From the NCBI RefSeq assembly GCF_021869535.1, contig NW_026262668.1, forward strand, positions 75,723,558 to 75,787,557: DNA of 64,000 nucleotides, written 5' to 3'. How positions within the stretch are numbered: position 1 is the stretch's first letter; every line of letters begins with the position of its first letter. This document shows, one piece after another, positions 46,315-57,245 of the stretch. Below the pieces are notes generated by a model. The model made no database searches and was not told the origin of the DNA. It saw only the letters and a list, made by a program, of their open reading frames with translations. The position numbers and the translations under genes were made by a program. The DNA is from Mytilus californianus. Its lineage: Eukaryota; Mollusca; Bivalvia; Mytilida; Mytilidae.

Positions 46315-46765
46315 GAATATTATTTCTTATGAAACAAGAATCTTGCAATCTGATTGATCAATTACCCGGGTGTAAATCACAACCCAATCCAGTTCACCCG
46401 GGGATAAAATTTTGTCCAAATAACAATGATCTATAAAATTTCCAAAAAATAAAAGTTTTGACATTTTGACATAATTCAAAATAGAAATAAAAATGCAAAA
46501 CAAATTTAATTTTTGCAGCCTTAAAAAGCCAAAATGAATAAAAATATAATTCAAAAATTATTTATTTTCTCTAAATTTCTCGAAATAAAGAAAATTTAAA
46601 AAGGTTATACATTTATTAATAATCCGCAGCAACATCGGTATAACATGTTATAGTGGAAGTTTTTCATAAGCATGTTTAAGTTTTACACCCTGGTATAAAA
46701 ATGAGTAAAGGAACAACACTTCTTAAAATTTTGTACACCCCTGATTACACCAAGATAACTAATAA
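46315..46765. repeat. dispersed repeat R4, copy 2
   Basis: Its start (ATTATTTCTTATGAAACAAG, AATCTTGCAATCTGATTGA, ACCCGGGTGTAAAT) and end (TACACCCCTGATTACACCAA) match 34195-34710. The interior is diverged and AT-rich. Confidence 0.6.
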
Positions 46766-46912
46766 GTAACTATTATCAGGTTGTCTGCATATTTATATTG
46801 TATAATATCAGCTGCGAGTCACAATATGAAGTTTTTTTGTCGAGTGAGCGCAGCGAGTTTAAAAAGGCTTCGTATTGTTTGAGTCTGATAATCGATTAAT
46901 GGGATTGTATTT

Positions 46913-47215
46913 GTGTATTTGTATGATAGAAACAAGTTTTTTCTTTATTTCACAAGCAAACCGGAAGATGACGTGATAAGTTCGGGTCAACGTCGGTTCA
47001 TTCATTATGACGTCGGTGATATGTCCGGGTCAAAGTTATTAAGGCCAAGTCAGCCGAACTTGACGTCACAAAAACGTGATATGCAATTGGATGAAGAGCT
47101 GAGCAGAGTGATACAGACAGTGGGAACACCAGTAATACAATATACACAAATAGTAAATATTTACAATTATATAACACCAGAAGGGACTACTTCAAACTAC
47201 AGTTACTTCCCATAA
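46913..47215 (+). other. 100-codon open frame, unrecognised
   Basis: A frame with a hydrophilic, non-low-complexity middle (SKPEDDVISSGQRRFIH, SQPNLTSQKRDMQLDEELSR). Several GTC(A/G) and ACGTC words recur in it. I recognise no domain and see no splice or expression context. It could be a small exon, repeat-derived, or chance. Confidence 0.25.
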
Positions 47216-49655
47216 ACAGTTGTTTATGAGGAATTCACTGCCATAAAACATCTTTAGCTCTACCTCTTTTGTTCTTTTGTTTAGTTTAAAACAATGACCT
47301 ACAACCCGTGAATGTGGGCCTTTAGATTAGCTAGTAAATATGTTAATGCGTTATATATTTCTGATCCCAGTTTTTTTTTATTGCAACTTAATTTGTTAAT
47401 TGTTTCCAATAGTATCTGTTTGCGATGCATCGACGTATAGTTATAGTCATTGTTGCTTTGATGGAGCGTCGTACGATGTAGATGTTATATACACCTTACC
47501 CTCCTTGCTTTGCATTTCAATGTTAAAAGAATGTAACATATCTTCCAGAATTGACCAATATTTCTCGGTTAATCCAATTGAAATAATTTACTGCTGTGCT
47601 ATTTTGTCTTTTTATTTTGTTTCAATCTCTATATTATCTATAACTGCACCAGTTTCATTCTTTTATAAGGTCTGAAACCTATCCACTGCTATATATTTTG
47701 TTAACCGTCTGCAAACTGTCTGCTGGAACCGTGTTTCATTAGTAGACGTGATCACATGATGACATATGGAAATATTTAAATGTATTTTTTAGAGACGTGA
47801 TGTATGCCATGTCCTTCCTACATTTGTACAAAAAACTAAATCCATTCATCCTGCGGGAATATGAATAAACACGTTATCATGTGAGAACATATTAGAGTTT
47901 GTATTTCTCAAAACCCGACAAAAATTGTAAGAGTGGGAGCGCTTGAAACTCCAAGGAAAATTGTGGATTGCCACTGGTCTTGGTTTTTGATCCGGATCTG
48001 AGACAGATGTCATTTCTGTTCCCTGTTCCGCGTCAGAGTAGAAAATAGTTTGAAAAAAATACAATTGATCTATGATAAGTTCAAACACCCACATTTTCAA
48101 AATAAACTTAACTTGGATAACTCTCGGCGACATGCGCTTGGGTACCGGATTTGGATATTGATTTTTTTGTTTCTTCATTTTTCATTATTTATACCATATA
48201 CTTATATCTGTTATGCTTGTCTTTGGTGATTTTATCAAATCTGATCTAATCCCTTATTTTAATATCCATACTAAAAATTATTTTGTAGAACACAATTCGA
48301 AGCTACTAGTATTTTATTTTAGCTTTAAATCTACGTGCCGGAAGTTATATTAAAATGTAAAGGAGGCTACTTTTTTCTCGACTTTTCTATAATTATAAAT
48401 AACATTTTAATTCCCGAACATTTTCGAAACTCGTCGGGACAGTATATTTAAAACAGACGAATTTGATGAGCTGTTTCGTAAAAGTCCGTGGAAAATGATC
48501 TATCTTTCGAACACGTAGATTTGAAGTTTTAAATAAAATAGCTTCGAGTCGTTTGCCTCGTTATATTTTAATATGGATAGTAAAATAAGAGATTGTATCA
48601 GAGTTGATTAATTCCCAAAAACAAGATAGGACAAGCACAGTAGTGTAAAGTTTGTGGTATAAAAATAGAAAATTTGAATATTAAGTAAAAACAATATCCA
48701 AACTTCATTTTAACTTTGGTGGATAGTTGTCTCATTGGCAATCATACCACATCTCCTTATTTTTATAAGGAAGACGTTTGTGCTAAAAGGCGGGTCGGAG
48801 GGGGTAGTCGGTGAATAAAAGGTACATATTCATGTAGAAAAAGGAAAAGTGTATCATTTTCATTTTTTCTACTTGACAATCAATCTATTACGATTTCGAA
48901 ATAATTCTAAGACGGCAATTTCCATGGTTCAAGGTAATCCAGAAATGTGAAAATCTCTTTACCCAAGGACAGATGGTATTGAATTGAAAACCTTTTACTT
49001 ATCAATCGTTTATGGTAATACTTTACTAATTAGTTGATATTAATGACATTACGTTAACACCCAATGTAACAGACATACTAAGTCCTTGTTCTATATATTT
49101 ATTACTTGCTTGTTTTTCCAATATTTCGGGAACATGATGTAATATATCCTTTTATTAATATAAACGTATTAAATTAGTGAATTTTTCATACCATTGCTGA
49201 ATCGCAATTTTCTCGCTTGAACTGTTGTTTAATTGCAAAATGAAGTTTGTGTGTTTTATTTTATTTACATGTGTTATCCAAGTTATAAAATGTAAAATGG
49301 AATTAAGTTCTTTCAAGAGCCAGAGTCAGACTCTCATTAAAAAATCTTGGGGATTTAACAGACAAACTTTCTGTTTTATTAAAGGAAAATATCATATGGT
49401 TACTGCAACCATTTCTCTTGTTTGTTATCGAAATCAGAAGTGTTAATGTATTCAGTCTCGAAAACTTTGGGACTGGTGATGATTGTTTCCTCGTTTTTAA
49501 CAAATAGAAACTTTTTAGTATAGTTAAATACATATTAGTGAGTAATAAACATTATAGTGTTGTATGTACAAAGACGGTAATTATTCTAGGAAAGATAGAC
49601 AATAACAAGAGTTTAACATACCAAGGTATTTATGTGAAATATAACAGATTTCATG
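47216..49655. other. non-coding stretch
   Basis: Contains an R1 edge on the minus strand (about 48712-48772: GGTGGATAGTTGTCTCATTG). Nearby at about 48295-48555 lie two diverged inverted segments with AAATCTACGTGC / CACGTAGATTTGAAG. Frames up to 110 codons have no recognisable content. Confidence 0.5.
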
Positions 49656-49721
49656 CCGGCGTCACACATTGAAGTATAGACCGACGTGCTCCAGACGTAC
49701 AGAGAAAATTGAACAATTAGA

Positions 49722-49890
49722 TATAAGAAGATGGTATGAGTGCCAATGGGACAACTCTCCATCCAAGTCAAAATTTATAAAAGTAAACCATTATAGATCA
49801 AAGTACGGTCTTCAACACGGAGCCTTGGCTCACACCGAACAGCAAGCTATAAAGGGCCCCAAAAATTACTAGTGTAAAACCATTCAAACG
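49722..49890 (+). repeat. dispersed repeat R1 fragment inside the Harbinger element
   Basis: Words GGTATGAGTGCCAATGGGAC, AACTCTCCATCCAAGTC, GTACGGTCTTCAACACGG and GCTATAAAGGGCCCC identify R1. Confidence 0.75.
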
Positions 49891-49919
49891 GGAAAACGGA
49901 AAAAGCAGTTCGGATTGTA

Positions 49920-50709
49920 TGACCAACTATTATTAGTTGAACTTAGACAAGAAGATCAGAGCAGTTTCAGAAATTTTATGAGAATGCCCGTAGAAATGTA
50001 CCATGAAGTTCTTCAGAAGATCCAGCATAGGGTTTCCAAACAATATACATGGTTCCGGTAGGTTTTTTTGTTATGGCTTAAAAAACTTTCCGTTTTCTGT
50101 CATTACGAATACAGTAAAATAATCAGTACGCAATAGTAGCGTCCGACTGTCTGATAATCGAGTCACGTCCTTAAATTATCAATAAGCAATTGCAAGCTGT
50201 AATACGTGACCAAGTACACAATATTGAATCTAGAAAAGTAAATAAAATAAAATGGTATTACACTATGAATGTAAACAATTATAATTTCAAGTTTAACTGT
50301 TCCGTTTTGTATATTCAAAGAGAACCGCTAGAGCCTGTGTTAAAACTAGCCGCAACTTCTCGCCATCTTGCTGCTGGATCGACCTATGCCGATATGAAAT
50401 TTTCCTGGAGAGTTCCTGGATAACACCTTGTCTGTAGTTGTCAGGGAAGTATGCAGTGCAATTATTGATGAATATACAGATGAGGTCATGACTCCTCCAA
50501 ATGATCCAGAGGAATGGAAAGCAATTGCTGATCAATTTATGCGCAGATGGCATTTTTCACATTGCTGTGGAGCGTTGGATGGAAAGCATATTGCCATAAA
50601 GAAACAGGCTCGTTCAGGTTCATTATACCACAACTATAAGGGATTCTTCTCCATAGTCATGCTAGCTTTGGTTGATGGTGATAACAAGTTATATGGGCAG
50701 ATGTTGGAG
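49920..50709 (+). pseudogene. Harbinger transposase, N-terminal exons
   Basis: Exon 1 (about 49920-50057) reads SSFRNFMRMPVEMYHEVL and TWFR, typical of the N-terminal part of HARBI1-like transposases. A GT at 50058 and AG at 50319-50320 define an intron, joining in phase to EPLEPVLKLAATSRHLA (50321 on). A frameshift after FSWRVPG (about 50420) moves to VVVREVCSAIIDEY, then WKAIADQFMRRW, and GALDGKHIAIKK with the first catalytic Asp (about 50560), followed by YNYKGFFSIVMLALVDGDNK-like sequence. A second frame slip at about 50690 disrupts the WADVG motif, and a GT donor follows at 50710. The segment with the catalytic Glu is missing. Confidence 0.8.
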
Positions 50710-50885
50710 GTAAGATATAAATATAATTTTATGTAAAAGTCCTTTAAAACGTTAGAAAAAACTTACAAATTTTATTGCTTGTAATACTGTTTCAGAATCT
50801 AACATAACAACTTCGTAAATAAGCAAAGCGTCCAATCCATAAAACAAAGGGAAATCAAAGAGCAGCACAAACGAAGCAACAGATC

Positions 50886-51700
50886 CTCGTATATATATAT
50901 ATATATAAGTCTAAAGATTTGCACAACGGTACTAATATAAGATGGTAATATACGAAGATGATGTTATAAAATCGTGTTGACAAATATTTCGGCTTAACAA
51001 ATAGCCTTCGTCAGTATAAACAATTTTAACAATACTGATAGTATGTGTAAAATAGCTCAGTAATACAGATAACTTTTGGTCTATTGATTTAATCCAAAAT
51101 CTTGAACATCATAATATAAAACAAAACTCGATACTCAAATATACGTGACTGTGTATATTTACATCCCAATATGAGTGAAAAATAAAACTGCTAGTATTTC
51201 TTATTGATGCCGTTGGATGATGTACATTTAGTTCCTTTATCCAAAAGCTTTCCCGAACCTGTCGCTGGGCATCACTCCAGTGGATGTTCTGTTCAATCAC
51301 TAGGATTTTCATGCGGTTAAAGTCATCAAGTTTGTATCACTCCTATGACCATTGAGGCGTTTGTGAAAAGGCTGCTGCTTTGACTCACCAACATATTGGA
51401 GGCCACAAACCGAACATTCTAGAATGTAAATAACATTCATACTTTTGCAGGTAACATTGCAAAATATCCTATAGTTATTTTCGGTTGCCTTACTGTGAAA
51501 AGTTGATGAGTGATCCATCTGTAGGCAGCATTTGCAGCGTTTTTCTTCACACGAACGACATTCTCCAGAAGTACTTCTATTATCAGACACTTCAGCCCGC
51601 ACCAGCAGGTTCCGCAGACAGACTATTGGATTGCCTAAAAGCTATCATGGGAGGCTCGGGAAAAGTCTTTGATAGTTTGGAATTCTTTTCAACTGATTTC
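50886..51700 (-). pseudogene. PLE-A left half: RT end, GIY-YIG nuclease and tail, minus strand
   Basis: Canonical Penelope order on the minus strand: RT end (KTFPEPPMIAFRQSNSL, about 51665-51615), then the Cys-rich lead-in CxxC...CKCC, VIYILECSVCGLQYVGESKQ with the nuclease core (about 51445-51375), and KRLNGHRSD. After a frameshift, ESFWIKELN is readable at about 51240. The tail follows (about 51090-50920) with CTGACGA (RC of 51008-51014), stem II GGCT/AGCC, GAAA and GTC. It joins the right half head to head at about 51700 and has a TA microsatellite at its outer end (about 50890-50907). Confidence 0.8.
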
Positions 51701-52316
51701 TAATGCTCACGATGGTTGTCATGGATAAATCTGCCTATATTCAAGAGGCTGAACGACAACTTGGCGATGCAAGGTTCTACCGAAAACTAGTGTCCGATCC
51801 CACTACATCTTTCAGCAGAGAAATAACTGATAGTTTGGTAGAAATGCACGACGATGGTTTCATCGATGAAAAAAATCTTGAGTATTTGAAACCAGAAAAT
51901 CCAAAACCGGGCAGATTTTATCTTTTACCTAAAATCTATAAGGCGAATAACCCAGGAAGACCTATTGTTTCAGCGAACGGTCATCCGACGGAAAAAATCT
52001 CGGAATTCGTTGACTTCCATCTTTTTTTCCATCAAGATTTTGGATTAAATCAATAGACTCAAACTTACCTGTATTACTGAGCTATTTTACACATACAATC
52101 AGTATTGTTAAAACTATTGACACTGACGATGGCTATTTGTTAAGCCGAAATATTTGTCAGCACGATTTTATAACATCATCTTCGTATATAACCATCTTAT
52201 ATTAGTACCGTTGTGCAAATCTTTAGACTTATATAATTTTTCCTTATCTGCGCAGTATCGTCTATCCTAGACGATCCGGTACATATTAAATTAGCTGGTT
52301 GGTCTTTTTTATAGAC

Positions 52317-52319
<3 letters not shown>
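51700..52319 (+). pseudogene. PLE-A right half: RT N-terminal part and tail, plus strand
   Basis: A + frame 51703-52056 with [36 protein letters not shown] and [13 protein letters not shown] is the N-terminal RT portion of a canonical Penelope element. The frame then jumps by deletion to the tail beginning TCAAGATTTTGGATTAAATC, which also occurs (inverted) in the left half at about 51110. The tail holds CTGACGA (52123-52129), stem II GGCT/AGCC, GAAA (52147-52150) and GTC, and ends with the ATCGTCTA hairpin segment also seen at 31260. Confidence 0.8.

Positions 52320-52352
<33 letters not shown>
52320..52352. repeat. (TA)n microsatellite between two PLE insertions
   Basis: A pure TA run directly at the outer end of PLE-A and next to the tail end of PLE-B. 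Confidence 0.9.
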
Positions 52353-52354
<2 letters not shown>

Positions 52355-53364
52355 GCCTAAAAAGTGTACACAACAACACCAATAACAAAAAAAGGAACTA
52401 TAAATGTAATTATTTATAAAAATTTCGGATAACAGATATCCTTCATCAGTAAATATGATTGTGATGTTGAATGAATCATATATCACTCTACTTAGATTAA
52501 ACTATAACAATCTTGAAATTTATACAATAAAAAAGTCAAACCGAACATCAGGTAAGACGCTTGCACAGTTCTAAATATGTGTTAAACACGACATAGTTTT
52601 ATATGACTAATTGCAACAGAGAGTTCAAATATATGCTTTAAATAAAAATAATAATGTGGGATATGAACTAGCACAATTCTAAAGCTTTAACGGTGACGAC
52701 AGTTATGATGTTACAAGAACGATTGCGTCAATAAGAATACCAAATAAACAGCACTGAACGATCTAAATTTGTAAATATTTCAAATTTGACAACGGTAGAG
52801 TAGTTACTACAGAGTCTGCGTATTTAAACATCGCAAACAAACGGCCGTAAAAATATAACAATAAATTTTGACTAAGGTTAACTAGTTGAACGTGGCTTGG
52901 TACTTTTACATCCCTCAAAATATTAAGCAATTTAAATTGGTATATTCAACAGATTTATTTTAGAGATGAGTAAGGTAAAGAAATAGAAATAGAGACTGTA
53001 ATAATAAGTAATATAACCCAAATGTGAAGCACTGCATGGAGTCGAACTACATCTTTTCATTTATCCCATTTGGTGCCAAAGTTGTTAATTTTCTTATCCA
53101 AAATCTTTCCCGAGTGAGTCTATCCTCCCTATACCAAGCAGAGTTGTAGTCAATGATTGTAATGGTCAGTCGAGTGAGATCTGCCTTAGTGTGGCCAGGG
53201 GATCTCAAATGTCGACTGAGAGGGAGGTCTTGCTTGCATTGGTAGTCGCTACGATGACCGTTCATTCGTTTGGTAACCCTCTCAGTCGACATTTGAGATC
53301 CCCTGGCCACACTAAGGCAGATCTCACTCGACTGACCATTACAATCATTGACCACAACTCTGCT
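52353..53364 (-). pseudogene. PLE-B: GIY-YIG C-terminal part and tail, with inverted 5' end
   Basis: Minus-strand canonical Penelope fragment. The C-terminal nuclease region reads KRMNGHRSDYQCKQDLPLSRHLRSPGH (as RMNGHRSDYQCKQ, then LSRHLRSPGH) and RLTRERFWIRKLTTLAPNGIN, ending at about 53047. A long 3' part with CTGATGA (RC of 52443-52449), stem II GGATA/TATCC and GAAA (RC of 52423-52426) follows near 52.4 kb. At the upstream end, 53277-53364 is an inverted copy of 53137-53224 (one mismatch in 88). It is 5'-truncated and lacks the RT. Confidence 0.75.
53137..53364. repeat. 88-bp inverted repeat with 52-bp spacer
   Basis: Arms 53137-53224 and 53277-53364 are complementary at 87 of 88 positions by my count. 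The spacer 53225-53276 continues the nuclease frame from the left arm. This forms a very stable foldback. Confidence 0.9.
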
Positions 53365-53365
53365 T

Positions 53366-53639
53366 CAGAATTCTCCTCTCAACAATGGGTCATTCCCCAT
53401 CAACAGTTCGTCTGATAGTGAAGACATGCATTATTCTACCTGATGAGAATTCGCTATCCTGGGCTTCAGGACAGCAACTAGATTGTGAACACCCCATCAA
53501 CTGGAATTTAATTCCAGGAGCTTGGAGGCACGAACCGAATCTGCAGGATACCCAGAATGTTACACCAGCTAATATTGACAGTAAGAGAGAGAAAATTCAG
53601 AGGAACCTTATCAAGCACTGGATAAACTCGATGATATGA
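53366..53639 (+). pseudogene. Harbinger transposase, C-terminal exon
   Basis: One frame reads STMGHSPSTVRLIVKTCIIL; after a one-base slip it continues through MRIRYPGLQ and then, back in the first frame, DCEHPINWNLIPGAWRHEP and KIQRNLIKHWINSMI to TGA. The TVRLIV-CIILHN-MR-RYP and IPGAWR blocks are the usual C-terminus of HARBI1-like transposases. It belongs with 49920-50709; the intervening segment is replaced by the PLE insertions. Confidence 0.7.
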
Positions 53640-54288
53640 GACATGAATAATAATTGAAAAATGAATTGATCACATCTGTAAAATGGTTTAATAAGTTATG
53701 TTTACACTCACTTGTCTTGGTTATGATTGAAAACATTCTTTCATGCTTCTTAATTCACCCATGTCCACAGGAACAGTATGACTTCATGCACATCAATATT
53801 GTGATATATGGTAAAAGATGAAAGTCTGCAGTGCAAAGTCTACACAAGAATGGAAACGCTAAAATGTCTCGCCTGCTTACTGGCATGTCGGAATATAAAT
53901 TTCTTAATTGATCACTGGAGCATGAAAACAAGATCAAGGTTTAGTAACATATGTCAGACTGAGCACCTACTGAGGAGTCTATAGACCAATTCCCATAACT
54001 CTAGGTATTCTATGTACTGAGAAACTGACCTAATCACGAAAACTGGTCGCAGAATAAACAAACATGAAAATGAGGTCAAGGACATCTGACATGTGACGGA
54101 CAGAAAGCTTACAACATAAGGCATCTATGGATAAAATATGGATGGTCTAGATCTTCTTCCTTCTGAGTTATAAAGCTTTCACCAACTTGTTTAACGCCGC
54201 CGCCGCCTTCGCCGCCGGTATAGCTATACATATGTCTCGCCTCCAGCGTCTTTCGACGCAGGCAAGACAAACGTCAAACTGGACTTAC

Positions 54289-54450
54289 AGGACGACTTGA
54301 ACTTTGAAGACTTGGTAGACTGACTTCTTGAATCTGATCCCCAGTATTCTCTTCTTGTACTCTCTTTCTTGTTCCCGACGTTCTCATTATCCCACGGCCC
54401 AGGCCATGACCAAGAACTGATTTACATCTGCCTTTTCCTTTGGGTGGCAT
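54289..54450 (-). CDS. possible second Harbinger gene, first exon
   Basis: Minus-strand exon starting MPPKGKGRCKSVLGHGLGR and running to SLQSSSRP, ending at a consensus donor GTAAGT (RC at about 54283-54288). Harbinger elements usually carry a second, Myb/SANT-like protein that helps nuclear import and DNA binding of the transposase; first exons with a basic start are common. No SANT domain is seen here, so the assignment is by position only. Confidence 0.35.
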
Positions 54451-54847
54451 GACCATGTGTATCCAGAAGTAGTACAAACACCCCATAATTACACGACCCA
54501 GACACGCCGAAAGCACGGATAATCGTCCTAGGTACGACCGGGACGCGTCTCAAATACGGTCAAGGGACGTTTTTCCTTCGTAGCGTGCATTTCATCTACG
54601 TTAGACAAACGCCAGACATACGCCAACATACGTTACTTGAACGCTCGATAAACGCTTATGTACGCTTCTCGTACGCCCTAAACACGCTTAAAGCTCGTTG
54701 TGCACACGATACAGATATGATTGACAAGTTAAATGCGTCCAAAATTACTAGCGTATTGGCAGCGTACATGGTTTTTGACCACGCCCGGCGTACGTCGGTG
54801 CTATACGCTGATGTGTGACGCCGGTATCAACACCTTCTTTTATTACA

Positions 54848-54892
54848 GCTTGTATATGAATCTTTTGTAGACAAAACGCGCGCCTGGCGTAC
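54848..54892 (+). ncRNA. degenerate hammerhead ribozyme motif, copy D
   Basis: Plus strand: TATATGA (for CTGATGA), ATCT-TTTGT-AGAC as stem II (first base changed), AAAA (for GAAA), CGCGCG as stem III, GCC (for GTC), then TGGCGTAC, the well-conserved stem I 3' strand. The 5' stem I strand is lost. Not expected to cleave. It lies just outside the Harbinger right end and beside a (TA)n run (54898-54920). Confidence 0.55.
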
Positions 54893-54920
54893 ACAATTAT
54901 ATATATATATATATATATAC

Positions 54921-57204
54921 ATTTAGACGATATATACATTTATTTAAGAATTAGAAAAAATATAACTGGTACTTTCAATGAAAACTAATTTCTTGCCTTT
55001 TCTACGGTTTGAATACATGTATGTGTGACTAGTTATTGGTATCACAATAAATAAAAACAATTGTTGCATTAGTTCTGTATGGTTTTCATAAGCGGCGGAA
55101 ATAGTGCCGTCTCCTATTTACAGACACATTTTGATAAAAGTAATTGACAAATGTAAAGATTCTGTATCTTTGGCAAAAACGTACCTTAATAAGGTAAGCA
55201 CACTAACTGTAAACATTTAGGGAAAATATATTGACAATAGAATTTAAGAAAGAGATGTTCCTTCTCATTATCTTCCCTTTTTAATTGTTATAACAACAGC
55301 TTATTCCATGTGAAAATAAACCAACATAAATTACTCTTCATCTGGTAAGTTTCCGCTAAAATGGGCTATCGAAATTGCAGGCGAACGGATTACTCCGGTA
55401 CTAAAATGGACTATAATGTCGGCGCTAAAATGTTTGTTAGTAGTTATGAATCTTTCGCTTAAATGTCTTACGCCAAGTAGCTCTTGGTATTGGCATGCTA
55501 ATACGGAGTTTTATTGAAATTCTGCTGCTACAAAAATAAGGAAATAATTTAAAATAAAGGAATGAATCTCTCACAAGTATACCTGGTTCTCTTTCTCTCC
55601 GATAATTTGTTAACTTTTTGTTGTATTGTTTATTGTGTGGTCAGGTCCCTACTTTTATGCCTTCAATTGAAAAAAAGTTAACAAATTACTAAAGAGGGAG
55701 GCATTGTTCTTATTTAGTAAGGAAAACAACAATTGACAAATCAATCGGAACAGATGTGTCTGTGTATTAATACATCCTGCGCAGCCAATAAGACGTCCCC
55801 TCAGCAAGTCTTGCGTACGGACAGTTTCTTTTCAAGTAGCAAAAAATCTATATTTCTGTTTGAGAGGGACAACCTGAGTTGTTAAATGAAAACTACACTT
55901 TGTAAATTCCGTTGGTCAGAATCGCTTTCGTACATTCTATAAGTGACTTATTTTCTTCTTACATACATGTATATGATTACGCCAGTAACAGTACTAAGCC
56001 TTTCAGTTTGTGTAGCCGTCAATTGAAAAAAATAACATCATTACTGACACTCTTCAATATACTAATTATAACAAACCCTAACTCAATATAAGTAAGAAGA
56101 TAAGGCAAGAAATTTACCTCAAACCTAAACAACTGTAAACAATTTGATTTCTCAATATATGAATAAAATGTTTTGCAAATGTGACCAATGTTTCACTCGC
56201 TACATAGAAATGCCTGATAAGGGTGGAATATAGTAACTTTCAAATGAACTATCTGTTTTAGTTCTTATGATTCACCATAAAATAAACAGATTAGAAAAGG
56301 TAACTGCTTAAATCAGTTACAACTTCCTAGCTTTAGCTGTTTAACGATACCCATGTGGTTAATGTCAATTAATGATCTTGTCATGGTGGTTCACCCCTGT
56401 GTTTCCTCGCAAATAGATGTTTGGAAAGAATAATGTCATGATTTTGTTTAATTGTGTACAATGTAGAAGGTATTTATATACAATGGATTTTTTATGTTTG
56501 ATGCTACTTTTGTTACACTGTCAAATCCAAGCTTGTACACGTAACCAGTAAACAAGTATATCATTTTAACACATTGCAGCATATTCGTACAGCTGAACTA
56601 TTTGAGTAATAAAGCTAATATAAATAAGAATATGTGGTTTGAGTGCCAATGAGACAACTCTCCATCCAAGTTTGTTTGTTGTAATTGACACTGAATTCTA
56701 AGAAGCTATCCTGGATATAGAAACAAACTAGTTAGACAAGATTTTTAGTGATCATTTTGTTATCTTTCCAATGAAAAATTGGTTGGTAATAACAAATGCA
56801 ATTTTCTGTATTAAAATTTATTTTAGTTAGTAATATATTACAGACGATATCAGACCGCTAAAAGCTTAACAAAATGTGCTCAAGACAAACATAATCATAA
56901 GTACGTTTTGAACTTATTACAATGTAGTATGCTACTACCATACTGGTCATTGTCTAAACCAATTTTCCAAATGTTTATAACAAAGAAAAACAATCATTAT
57001 ATAATCTAACCATGTATGAATTGTAAGGATTTTATTTATCCGAATGAGACGCGCTGTGATGACAAGATTATTACAGAGCAGTTCAACATGTATCCTCAAA
57101 AAGTAACAGTCTGCTCACATATATGCCTTGATATCAACATCTAACATGGTATCATAATTTCAATAATTGAAGATACATAACCAAACCAACGTATATAGTT
57201 ATTT
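54921..57204. other. non-coding stretch
   Basis: An R1 edge fragment lies at about 56622-56672 (+): ATGTGGTTTGAGTGCCAATG, AACTCTCCATCCAAG. No gene recognised. Confidence 0.55.
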
Positions 57205-57245
57205 TTATGATGAGTCTTATGTAGACAAAACGCGCGTCTGGAGTA
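57205..57245 (+). ncRNA. degenerate hammerhead ribozyme motif, copy E
   Basis: Plus strand: ATGATGA (C3 changed to A), perfect stem II GTCT-TATGT-AGAC, AAAA (for GAAA), stem III CGCGCG, an intact GTC triplet, then TGGAGTAC. The 5' strand of stem I is not conserved. The G-to-A change in GAAA is shared with copies C and D. Confidence 0.62.

Larger units (their letters stand above)
49656..54824 (+). mobile_element. PIF/Harbinger DNA transposon with both TIRs, interrupted by two PLE insertions
   Basis: The left end (49656-49687, CCGGCGTCACACATTGAAGT...) and the reverse complement of the right end (54792-54824, CCGGCGTCACACATCAGCGT...) match over about 33 bp with roughly five substitutions and one gap. 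Inside are pieces of a Harbinger (DDE_Tnp_4) transposase on + and a possible second gene on -. The last 330 bp before the right end are rich in ACGC/TACG words, perhaps transposase-binding sites. No clear 3-bp target duplication is visible. Two Penelope-like insertions (50.9-53.4 kb) split the transposase. Confidence 0.75.
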
